A DNA stretch of 7,666 nucleotides, from contig CANJPN010000295.1 of assembly GCA_947475855.1 (NCBI GenBank), positions 1-7,666 of the forward strand. The letters run 5' to 3'. Source of the stretch: Bradyrhizobiaceae bacterium (lineage in GTDB: Bacteria > Pseudomonadota > Alphaproteobacteria > Rhizobiales > Hyphomicrobiaceae). Below are positions 1 through 5,895 of the stretch, in pieces. Under the pieces are notes generated by a model. It made no database searches and was not told where the DNA came from. It saw nothing but the letters and a program-made list of their open reading frames with translations. The first letter of the stretch is position 1. Every line of letters starts with the position of its first letter. The translations under genes and the position numbers were made by a program.

Positions 1-126
1 GGTGGCCTGTCCTACAGCACGCCATCGGGCATCATGGTGCGTGGTGCTGCCGCCTACGACGGTGTCGGCTCATCGACCTATCATGCTGTCCAAGGACGAG
101 CTGCGGTGGTGATACCGCTGCAGTGA
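1..126 (+). CDS. C-terminal end of an unidentified protein, possibly an outer-membrane beta-barrel
   Basis: Reading from base 1 gives 41 codons ending in TGA at 124-126; the start lies left of the window. The tail begins GGLSYSTPSGIMVRGAAAYD and ends AVVIPLQ. Its alternating hydrophobic and polar residues, with Gly, Tyr and Ser, resemble the last strands of an outer-membrane barrel such as an autotransporter domain. That is only an impression from composition and pattern: there is no motif, and the last residue is Gln rather than the Phe typical of many barrel proteins. The frame is supported as real because a strong intrinsic terminator follows 25 bases after the stop codon. A phage tail or other surface protein is an alternative. 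No function is assigned. Confidence 0.5.
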   Translation, partial: GGLSYSTPSGIMVRGAAAYDGVGSSTYHAVQGRAAVVIPLQ

Positions 127-151
127 TCTGGCGTGATGTCGCGAATACAAC

Positions 152-180
152 AGCCGCGGCTTTCGAGCTGCGGCTTTTTC
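152..180 (+). terminator. Rho-independent terminator of the upstream gene
   Basis: AGCCGCGGCT (152-161) pairs with AGCTGCGGCT (166-175) to form a 10-bp stem with one G-U pair, closed by the tetraloop TTCG (162-165). A run of five T (175-179) follows. Lying 25 bases after the stop codon at 126, this is a textbook intrinsic terminator for the + strand gene at the left edge. The opposite strand has no T run after the stem, so it is one-directional. Confidence 0.9.
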
Positions 181-280
181 TTGGATGCGCTGCGGGAACG
201 AACTCTCAAATCAGAGCCCAGTCTTGCAGCCATCCGCCAACGTGTATAGCGTCACAACGAGCAGCGATCCGGGCTCGAAG

Positions 281-472
281 TTCAACAGAGTTCGGGACAT
301 CCCCGTCGGCGAGCTGGATCAGGACAAGCTCCCAGCCCTGCTCACCCTGCAATATCGCGCGATTGACGACGCGGCGCTCGCGCTGGGTGGGTTGAAGCGT
401 ATCCGAGAGCCGTTCGTTGGATTCCAATCCAGGCTCTACGACGTAGGATCAGCGAGTCCCCGGCTAAAGTAG
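281..472 (+). pseudogene. Relic of a type I restriction enzyme R subunit (HsdR-like), C-terminal end only
   Basis: A reading frame open to the TAG at 470-472 encodes, from about base 281, a stretch containing GELDQDKLPALLTLQYRAID and then GLKRIREPFVGFQSRLYD. I recognise this as the conserved C-terminal signature of HsdR-type proteins: a 'leucine-rich, L-x-x-KY-x-x-I-x-DA' segment, then 'LG ... I ... F-x-GFQ-x-x-LY' just before the end of the protein. HsdR is the ATP-dependent translocase and nuclease subunit of type I restriction-modification and is usually around 1000 residues. Here only about 60 remain, with no helicase or nuclease domain. The in-frame codons from 185 to 280 do not look homologous, and the upstream gene's terminator ends at 180, so the break lies between 181 and 281. 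The remnant has no plausible start or ribosome site of its own and is almost certainly non-functional. The assignment is from memory of the family. Confidence 0.6.
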
Positions 473-772
473 GTGCGCAATGGAAGGGGTTTATCGACGC
501 GCCGACCTAATCGACGGGCTGCTAAAGCACGGGCCGGGTTAGACCATGTCGACGATGCTCGCTGTCATCTTCGAGGGCTACGCCATGGTTGGCGATCTAC
601 AGATTGGCTTTGGCAGGGCAGCCTAGAGAACTCCGCCATCCCAGCCCCCGATCTTCCTCTAGCCCGTCGAGTTGACTCCATGGGCAGCTTCTCTATCACC
701 ATCCTATCGACAGCGGGTACCGTGCGTAAATGCGGGTACTAAAGCGGGTACCGATCCAGCGCGGCTCGCTAA
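473..772. other. Non-coding stretch with no recognisable gene
   Basis: Between the restriction-gene relic and the trpG upstream region, all forward frames are broken by frequent stop codons or encode low-complexity Arg/Ser-rich peptides without motifs. The one frame open throughout (473-742) shows no family signature and no ribosome site. A minus-strand frame starting near 707 gives a short basic peptide with no recognisable domain. No tRNA-like arms were seen. The stretch ends in the short repeats at 713-751. It is best read as decayed DNA, possibly including an eroded insertion sequence. Confidence 0.55.
713..751. repeat. Three direct copies of GCGGGTAC
   Basis: GCGGGTAC occurs at 713-720, 732-739 and 744-751, with start-to-start spacings of 19 and 12 bases. 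The first and third extend to GCGGGTACC. Clustered short direct repeats of this kind occur near the ends of some insertion sequences (for example IS21-type transposase binding sites), and they can also be binding sites of a regulator. Which applies cannot be told here. The repeats themselves are certain; their meaning is not. Confidence 0.6.
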
Positions 773-782
773 TTGTCGACAA
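773..782. promoter_or_regulatory. Perfect palindrome TTGTCGACAA upstream of trpG; possible operator or weak promoter
   Basis: TTGTCGACAA is its own reverse complement and lies 33 bases before the trpG start codon, in an A/T-rich patch within otherwise G+C-rich DNA. TTGTCG (773-778) could act as a poor -35 element, with TTCAAT (795-800) as a poor -10 element 16 bases later, each matching four of six consensus bases. A transcript from there would have a leader of only about ten bases. No leader peptide with tandem Trp codons and no attenuator hairpin were seen. Confidence 0.25.
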
Positions 783-815
783 AAATCTAGACATTTCAAT
801 TTGTTGGTGTGAATC

Positions 816-1424
816 ATGCTTGTCCTGATCGATAACTACGACAGCTTCACCTACAATCTCGTACACTTCCTGGGTGAGCTCGGCGCGGTCTGCGAGGTCC
901 GCCGAAACGACGCGCTGACCGTCGATGAAGCTCTGGCCTTGAAGCCGAAGGCGATCGTGCTTTCTCCGGGGCCTTGCACGCCTACCGAGGCTGGCATCTG
1001 CCTCGACCTCGTTGCCAAGGCCGGTCCGAAAATCCCCATGCTCGGCGTTTGCCTCGGCCACCAGACCATCGGCCAAGCCTACGGTGGCAAGGTCATCCGC
1101 GCGCCTGAACCCATGCACGGCAAGATCTCCACCGTGAGAAACAAGGGCAAAGGTCTTTTCTCCGACCTACCGCCTCGCATCGAGGTGACGCGATACCATT
1201 CGCTCATCGTCGAGCGCGCAAGCCTGCCTACCGATCTCGAGGTGACCGCCGAGACCGCTGACGGCCTGATCATGGGCCTTGCGCACAAGCGCCATCCCGT
1301 TCACGGGCTCCAGTTCCATCCCGAAAGCATCGCGTCGGAGCATGGCCACGACCTGCTCGCCAACTTCCTGCGGCTGGCCGGGCTCACGCCGCGCCGCCGT
1401 AATGCCGCCCCCAAAGCGGCCTGA
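816..1424 (+). CDS. trpG: Anthranilate synthase component II (glutamine amidotransferase)
   Basis: This 202-residue protein is a stand-alone class I glutamine amidotransferase, the usual size for TrpG. It hydrolyses glutamine and channels ammonia to TrpE, which makes anthranilate from chorismate in the first committed step of tryptophan synthesis, in the cytoplasm. The N-terminus has the family signature LIDNYDSFTYNL (4-15). The oxyanion-loop motif SPGPCTP spans 50-56. The nucleophile is Cys79 in GVCLGHQ (77-83), and His168 with Glu170 in FHPES complete the triad. PabA of folate synthesis is close in sequence, but the trpD and trpC neighbours favour TrpG. The ATG at 816 puts the signature at the normal distance; only a weak GGTG at 806-809 precedes it. 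trpE is not adjacent: the sequence before this gene is decayed DNA. The 20-base gap to trpD suggests co-transcription. Confidence 0.97.
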   Translation: MLVLIDNYDSFTYNLVHFLGELGAVCEVRRNDALTVDEALALKPKAIVLSPGPCTPTEAGICLDLVAKAGPKIPMLGVCLGHQTIGQAYGGKVIRAPEPMHGKISTVRNKGKGLFSDLPPRIEVTRYHSLIVERASLPTDLEVTAETADGLIMGLAHKRHPVHGLQFHPESIASEHGHDLLANFLRLAGLTPRRRNAAPKAA

Positions 1425-1444
1425 ACTCATCGGGGGGACTGAAC

Positions 1445-2467
1445 ATGCCTGCACACGTATTGCGAGAGATCATCGGCAAGGTCGCGACCGGCGCGACGCT
1501 GACTGTGGAAGAAATGCAGTCGGCCCTCGAGATCATGATGTCAGGCGTTGCGACCCCCGCGCAGATGGGCGCATTCCTGATGGCCTTGCGGGTCCGTGGC
1601 GAGACTGTCGAGGAAATCACGGGTGCCGCCAAACTGATGCGCGAGAAGATGTTGAAGGTTGCTGCCCCGGCAGGCGCGGTCGACATCGTCGGCACCGGCG
1701 GTGACGGTCATGGCACCTATAATGTCTCGACGTGCTCCTCGCTCGTCTGTGCGGGCGCGGGCCTCCCGATAGCCAAGCACGGCAATCGCTCGGTATCGTC
1801 GATTTCTGGCGCGTCCGACGTGCTGATCGCCCTGGGAGTCAAAGTCGACTTACCACCAACTGCCGTCGAGCGCGAGATCACCGAAGCCGGCGTCGGCTTC
1901 ATGTGGGCGCCGCTTCATCATTCCGCGCTCAAGCATTGGGCGCCTATCCGCGGCGAGCTCGCAATTCGCACGATTTTCAATCTGCTCGGCCCGATCTGCA
2001 ATCCCGCCGGCGTGAAACGGCAAGTGGTCGGCGTGTTTTCCTGGCACTGGGTGGAGCCGATCGCCCACGTGCTCCGCAATCTCGGTGCCGATCATGTCTG
2101 GGTCGTCCACGGCCACGACGGCCTCGACGAATTGACGACCACCGGCTCCACGGATGTCGCCGAACTGAAGGACGGGAAAGTTACCGTTTTCGAAGTAACT
2201 CCTGCAGATGCCGGACTTGCGCCTGCGAAGCTGTCCGACCTCAAAGGCGGCGACGCCAAATTCAACGCCCAGGCGATACGCGACGTCCTTGCCGGCGCGA
2301 AGGGACCGTTCCGCGATATCGTTCTGCTCAACGCAGCCGCGGCCATGATCGTCGGAGGAAAGGCGACAAACCTAACGGACGGCGTCGCCATCGCAGCGGG
2401 TGCGATCGACAGTGGGGCAGCGGCCCGCGCGCTGGAACGGCTGGTTGCCGTCAGCAACGCCAGCTAG
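1445..2467 (+). CDS. trpD: Anthranilate phosphoribosyltransferase
   Basis: The 340-residue enzyme transfers the phosphoribosyl group of PRPP to anthranilate, giving N-(5'-phosphoribosyl)anthranilate, the second step of tryptophan synthesis. It has the small helical N-terminal domain (about 1-70) followed by the nucleoside-phosphorylase-like alpha/beta domain. Visible landmarks are the PRPP/diphosphate loop GTGGD (83-87), NVST (93-96), KHGNRSVSSISGASDVL (111-127), and the anthranilate-site region with Arg169 in the segment running to LLGPICNPAG (180-189). Length and motif order are normal. The ATG at 1445 is preceded by a run of six G at 1432-1437, seven bases away, which serves as a ribosome site and supports this start. 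It follows trpG by 20 bases. The next gene is not trpC but an aldolase-family gene beginning 13 bases after the trpD stop codon. Confidence 0.97.
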   Translation: MPAHVLREIIGKVATGATLTVEEMQSALEIMMSGVATPAQMGAFLMALRVRGETVEEITGAAKLMREKMLKVAAPAGAVDIVGTGGDGHGTYNVSTCSSLVCAGAGLPIAKHGNRSVSSISGASDVLIALGVKVDLPPTAVEREITEAGVGFMWAPLHHSALKHWAPIRGELAIRTIFNLLGPICNPAGVKRQVVGVFSWHWVEPIAHVLRNLGADHVWVVHGHDGLDELTTTGSTDVAELKDGKVTVFEVTPADAGLAPAKLSDLKGGDAKFNAQAIRDVLAGAKGPFRDIVLLNAAAAMIVGGKATNLTDGVAIAAGAIDSGAAARALERLVAVSNAS

Positions 2468-2480
2468 CTGGCCGCACCAG

Positions 2481-3221
2481 ATGCGACATCTCCAGCCCCG
2501 CACCGAAGCTCGTCTGCGCAGCGAGATCGCGGCGGCGACACTCATGCTCTGCGACAGCAACATCATGGGCTATTCCGGCCACGTTTCGGGCCGACTACCC
2601 AGCGCAACGCAAACCTTCCTGATCCAATCCATCGATCAGCCGCGCAACAGCCTGAGGCCCGAGCATCTCATCGTCTGCGATTTCGACGGCCGAGTGATCG
2701 GGTCCAATGCCACCCTCAAGGCTCCGATCGAGGTCGCACTCCACGCGGAGATCTATCGAGCTCGCCCGGACGTCGGGGCGATCGCACACTTCCACTATGA
2801 CCTCGCGACGGCGTTTACGCTCGTCGAGAATGTGGCGCTGCAGCTCGTCAAGAACCACGCCGTGCGCTGGCGCAGCGGCATTCCCGTCCACGACGATCCC
2901 GGCCATGTCGCCGGCGCAGACCGCGGCCGGGCGTTGGCCCGAACCCTCGGATCGCATCATGCCTGCCAGATCCGCGCGCACGGCCAAGTCGTCGTTGCCG
3001 AATCCGTGCCGGCTGTCTTCCACGACACGATCCACTTCGTCGAGAACGCCGACGCGCACCACGCTGCCGCCTGCCTCGGCTATGTCCGTCCATTGTCGAC
3101 TGCCGACCTCGACCTCTTCGAAGCAGAGCTGAAGCGTGACCGCCTTGTCGACAAGCTCTGGGCCTTCTACGTCGACGGGGCTCGCCGTTCGGGTATCCTC
3201 CCGCCGGAATTGGAGTTGTAG
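2481..3221 (+). CDS. Class II aldolase/adducin-family protein inserted between trpD and trpC
   Basis: This 246-residue protein has the complete class II aldolase/adducin fold signature. GHVSGR (33-38) matches the family's G-N/H-x-S-x-R loop. Glu84, in the segment ending HAEIYRARPDV, lines up with the catalytic Glu of L-fuculose-phosphate aldolase (FucA Glu73). His103 and His105 (AHFHYD) and His167 (RAHG) line up with the three zinc ligands (His92, His94, His155), with nearly identical spacing. It is therefore probably an active metal-dependent lyase or decarboxylase. The usual phosphate-binding 'TPSG' loop is not seen: the region reads FLIQSIDQPRNSL instead, so a sugar phosphate is an unlikely substrate. 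Members acting on aromatic-ring products (dihydroxyphthalate or hydroxymuconic-semialdehyde decarboxylases) are a better guess, but no substrate can be named. The ATG at 2481 puts GHVSGR at the normal distance; no clear ribosome site precedes it, so expression may depend on coupling to trpD, 13 bases upstream. Confidence 0.85.
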   Translation: MRHLQPRTEARLRSEIAAATLMLCDSNIMGYSGHVSGRLPSATQTFLIQSIDQPRNSLRPEHLIVCDFDGRVIGSNATLKAPIEVALHAEIYRARPDVGAIAHFHYDLATAFTLVENVALQLVKNHAVRWRSGIPVHDDPGHVAGADRGRALARTLGSHHACQIRAHGQVVVAESVPAVFHDTIHFVENADAHHAAACLGYVRPLSTADLDLFEAELKRDRLVDKLWAFYVDGARRSGILPPELEL

Positions 3222-3274
3222 GACCTGCGCAATCCCGGTGGCGTCCTTCCCGCAGCCTTTGCTATGATGCTGAT

Positions 3275-4072
3275 ATGACCGACATCCTCGCCAAGATAAC
3301 CGCCTATAAGCGTCAAGAAGTCGCCGCGGCCAAAGCCCGGCGCAGTCTCTCAGCCACCGAAGCTGCGGCCAAGGAGGCAAGCCCCGTCCGCCCGTTCGCC
3401 GGCAGGATTGCCGCGCGCATCGAGCAAGGACGCTTCGCTCTCGTGTCCGAGATCAAGAAGGCATCGCCGTCGAAAGGCCTGATCCGCGAGGACTTCGATC
3501 CGCCAACACTGGCTGCGGCATACGAAAAGGGCGGCGCAGCGTGCCTCTCCATCCTGACGGATGCGCCGTCATTCCAAGGGGCGCCCGAGTTCCTCACCGC
3601 CGCTCGCGCCGCCTGCAGCCTGCCGGCGCTGCGCAAGGACTTCATGATCGATCCCTATCAGGTGCCGGAGGCCCGCAGCTGGGGCGCGGACTGCATTCTG
3701 ATCATCATGGCCCAGATCGACGACGCTCTCGCCGCAACCTTGGCCAGCGAAGCCACACGCTGGGGGATGGACGCCATCGTCGAGGTTCACGACGAAGCCG
3801 AACTCGAGCGCGCCCTCCGATTGCCGTGCCGCCTGATCGGCATCAACAATCGCAACCTCAAGACATTCGAGACGACGCTGGCGACGACCGAGCGACTGGC
3901 GCCGCGCGTACCGAAGGATCGCATCGTGATCGGCGAGAGCGGAATTTTCACGAACGCGGACCTGCAGCGTCTTTCCGTGGCCGGCGTCAACGCTTTCCTC
4001 GTCGGCGAAAGCCTGATGCGCCAGGCGGACGTTGCAGCGGCGACGCGGACGTTACTGGGGGGCGGCGCGTGA
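3275..4072 (+). CDS. trpC: Indole-3-glycerol-phosphate synthase
   Basis: The 265-residue stand-alone TIM-barrel enzyme converts CdRP (1-(o-carboxyphenylamino)-1-deoxyribulose 5-phosphate) to indole-3-glycerol phosphate with loss of CO2 and water. The N-terminal helix and lid are followed by EIKKASPSKG (59-68; Glu59, Lys61), LRKDF (Lys121), VEVH (Glu170), INNRNL (Asn191), and GESGI (Glu221, Ser222). All the known active-site residues of the family are present, at spacings matching the Sulfolobus enzyme. It is not fused to TrpF, unlike the enterobacterial protein. A 53-base gap separates it from the aldolase gene. No Shine-Dalgarno sequence lies before the ATG at 3275, but TATGAT at 3263-3268 is a good -10-like hexamer, which raises the possibility of a local, leaderless transcript. 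Confidence 0.97.
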   Translation: MTDILAKITAYKRQEVAAAKARRSLSATEAAAKEASPVRPFAGRIAARIEQGRFALVSEIKKASPSKGLIREDFDPPTLAAAYEKGGAACLSILTDAPSFQGAPEFLTAARAACSLPALRKDFMIDPYQVPEARSWGADCILIIMAQIDDALAATLASEATRWGMDAIVEVHDEAELERALRLPCRLIGINNRNLKTFETTLATTERLAPRVPKDRIVIGESGIFTNADLQRLSVAGVNAFLVGESLMRQADVAAATRTLLGGGA

Positions 4073-4175
4073 ACTGGGAAAACTTCCGGCGCAACAGCGC
4101 AGCGCACAGCACCATGGAACGGCACGTCCGGCGCACTGAACGTAGAGGCGCAACCGTACCCAACGGGCACACACC
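4073..4175. other. Gap between trpC and moaC with a 9-base direct repeat
   Basis: This 103-base gap separates the tryptophan genes from the molybdenum cofactor genes. TCCGGCGCA occurs twice in the same orientation, at 4085-4093 and 4127-4135. No T-run terminator, convincing promoter or open reading frame with a ribosome site was found, so read-through from trpC is plausible. Confidence 0.4.
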
Positions 4176-4670
4176 ATGACCAAGCTCTCTCACATCAACG
4201 AGAAGGGCGAGGCGCACATGGTCGACGTGGGCGACAAGGCGGTGACGCATCGCGCCGCGCGGGCCGAGGGCTTCGTCTCGATGGAAGAAGCCACTCTCGC
4301 GCTCGTCGTGAAGGGCGAAGCAAAGAAGGGCGACGTCCTCGCGACAGCACGGATCGCCGGCATCATGGCCGCCAAGCGCTGCCACGACTTGATTCCGCTG
4401 TGCCACCAACTCCCCGTCACCAAAGCCACCGTCGATTTCGAAATCAGCCGCGATCCCGTCGGCATCCATGTGGCGACGGAAGTCAGATGCACGGGCCAGA
4501 CCGGCGTTGAGATGGAGGCGCTGACCGCGGCTTCTATCGCGTGCCTCACGATCTACGACATGTTGAAGGCGGTGCAGAAGGACATGGAAATCGGTCCTGT
4601 ACGCCTGCTCGAGAAGAGCGGCGGTCGCTCCGGTCATTTCATCGCACGCAAACGGGACGGAAAGGCATGA
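4176..4670 (+). CDS. moaC: Cyclic pyranopterin monophosphate synthase
   Basis: The 164-residue protein acts with MoaA (absent here) in the first stage of molybdenum cofactor synthesis, converting the 3',8-cyclo-dihydro-GTP made by MoaA to cyclic pyranopterin monophosphate. It is nearly collinear with E. coli MoaC. Landmarks are the N-terminal LSHINEKGEAHMVDV (4-18), KKGDVLATARIAGI (50-63), LCHQL with His77, VEMEALTAAS with Glu112 and Glu114 (111-120), and TIYDMLKAVQKDM with Asp128 and Lys131 (125-137). The start at 4176 is chosen because the residues before MVDV match the family N-terminus, although no strong ribosome site precedes it. An internal ATG at 4218 has a better one (AAGGGCGAGG) but would remove conserved residues. 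Its stop codon overlaps the start of moeA. Confidence 0.97.
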   Translation: MTKLSHINEKGEAHMVDVGDKAVTHRAARAEGFVSMEEATLALVVKGEAKKGDVLATARIAGIMAAKRCHDLIPLCHQLPVTKATVDFEISRDPVGIHVATEVRCTGQTGVEMEALTAASIACLTIYDMLKAVQKDMEIGPVRLLEKSGGRSGHFIARKRDGKA

Positions 4671-5875
4671 GCAAAGGGCCGCTCAGCGTCGCAGAAGCCC
4701 TTTCGCGTATCCTCGATGGAGCCGAGGCGCTGGGCGCAGAGCGCGTTTCCATTTCAGAGGCCCATGGTCGGGTTCTCGCAACACCCCTGGCCGCTGGCCA
4801 TACGCAGCCGCCATTCGACGCTTCCGCCATGGACGGCTATGCCGTGCGCGGTGCCGACGTCGAGAACACACCCACCCGGCTTCGGGTGATCGGCGAATCC
4901 GCCGCCGGAAGAGGTTTTCGCGGCAGGGTCGGCGACGGCGAGGCCGTGCGCATATTCACTGGCGCTCCCCTGCCCGAAGGCGGCGACACCATTGTGATCC
5001 AGGAGAACACGACGCGCGAAGGAAATGAGGTTGTCATTGGTCCCGGCGAACTCGACCCGTCTTACATCCGCAAGCGCGGCTTCGATTTCAAAGAGGGTCA
5101 GACACTCCTCGAAGCCGGACGCATGCTCAACGCCCGCGAGATCATGCTCGCCGCCAGCATGGGCCACGGCGTGCTCAGCGTCCGCCGCCGTCCGCGCATT
5201 TCCCTCCTCGCAACGGGTGACGAGCTGGTATTGCCGGGAACGCCCCCGGGCCCCGATCAGATCGTCTGCTCCAATCCCTTCGGCATCGCGGCGATGATCG
5301 CCGGCGCGGGTGGCGCTGCGCATTTCGCCGGCGTCGCCCGAGATACGCGAGAGAGCCTCAATGCAAAGCTGGACGCTGTGCGAGATGCCGACATCGTCGT
5401 CACGATCGGTGGCGCCTCGGTCGGCGACCACGATCTCGTCGGTCCGGTGCTCGCTGATCGCGGCATGAAGCTCGACTTCTGGAAAATCGCGATGCGCCCG
5501 GGCAAACCACTGATGTTCGGTACGCTCGGTGGCCAGCGTGTCATGGGCCTTCCCGGTAATCCCGTTTCGTCGATGATCTGCGCTCGCGTGTTCCTGGTGC
5601 CGCTGATCCGTCGCCTGCTCGGCGTCACCGACCGTGGGTTCGCTGCGCGCTCGGCGATCCTCACGGCCGACATGCCGGCGAATGGGCCGCGCCAGCACTA
5701 TGCGCGAGCGATCCTCGATTCGGCGGATGGCCGCGAAACAGTCCGCCCCGTCACCTCGCAAGATTCGTCGCTGATCGCAGCCCTGGCGCGCTCGAACGCG
5801 CTCATCGTGCAGCCGCCGAATGCACAGAAATCACTGGCAGGCACGACCGTCGAAGTGTTGCTGCTGGATTTTTAA
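4667..5875 (+). CDS. moeA: Molybdopterin molybdenumtransferase (molybdenum insertase)
   Basis: The 402-residue protein carries out the last step of molybdenum cofactor synthesis, hydrolysing adenylylated molybdopterin and inserting molybdate. Landmarks are PPFDASAMDGYAV (48-60), RIFTGAPLPEG (95-105), LLATGDEL (180-187), the MoeA/MogA-type loop IGGASVGDHDLV (247-258), MRPGKPLMFG (276-285), and GLPGNPVS (294-301). The C-terminal beta domain (about 325-402) ends at the normal place. The ATG at 4667 shares bases with the moaC stop (ATGA), so the two genes are translationally coupled; GGA at 4659-4661 is a modest ribosome site. An upstream in-frame ATG inside moaC was rejected because the 42 residues it adds are a shadow of moaC. 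In related genomes lexA often follows; here bioA converges instead. Confidence 0.97.
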   Translation: MSKGPLSVAEALSRILDGAEALGAERVSISEAHGRVLATPLAAGHTQPPFDASAMDGYAVRGADVENTPTRLRVIGESAAGRGFRGRVGDGEAVRIFTGAPLPEGGDTIVIQENTTREGNEVVIGPGELDPSYIRKRGFDFKEGQTLLEAGRMLNAREIMLAASMGHGVLSVRRRPRISLLATGDELVLPGTPPGPDQIVCSNPFGIAAMIAGAGGAAHFAGVARDTRESLNAKLDAVRDADIVVTIGGASVGDHDLVGPVLADRGMKLDFWKIAMRPGKPLMFGTLGGQRVMGLPGNPVSSMICARVFLVPLIRRLLGVTDRGFAARSAILTADMPANGPRQHYARAILDSADGRETVRPVTSQDSSLIAALARSNALIVQPPNAQKSLAGTTVEVLLLDF

Positions 5876-5895
5876 TCCGTCGTCTCCCCCGGACG

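Noticed and set aside
473..742. An open frame of 89 codons downstream of the restriction relic
   Set aside because: It has a GTG start without a ribosome site, a low-complexity Arg/Ala-rich translation and no family motif; open frames of this length arise by chance in G+C-rich DNA.
1..815. Search for a tRNA gene, CRISPR repeats or an attachment site at the left junction
   Set aside because: No clover-leaf arms, no regularly spaced repeat-spacer units, and no long direct repeats were found; only the three 8-base copies at 713-751 stand out.
2400..2480. Earlier GTG start for the aldolase-family gene within trpD
   Set aside because: The 27 added residues are a trpD shadow with no resemblance to the family; the ATG at 2481 gives a normal distance to the GHVSGR loop.
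2595..3380. Long minus-strand open frame opposite the aldolase-family gene
   Set aside because: It spans the 3' end of one gene and the 5' end of another on the opposite strand, has no recognisable motif, and reflects codon-position G+C bias.
4541..4666. N-terminal extension of moeA into moaC
   Set aside because: The 42 added residues are the shadow of the conserved moaC C-terminus; the ATGA overlap at 4667-4670 and the MoeA-like N-terminus support 4667.
4754..5761. 335-codon minus-strand open frame opposite moeA
   Set aside because: It is an antisense shadow of a clearly conserved moeA: rich in Arg, Asp, Glu and Ala, with no family signature and no ribosome site.
5880..5895. Possible bidirectional terminator between moeA and bioA
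   Set aside because: The stem is only four base pairs and neither strand has a T run after it.
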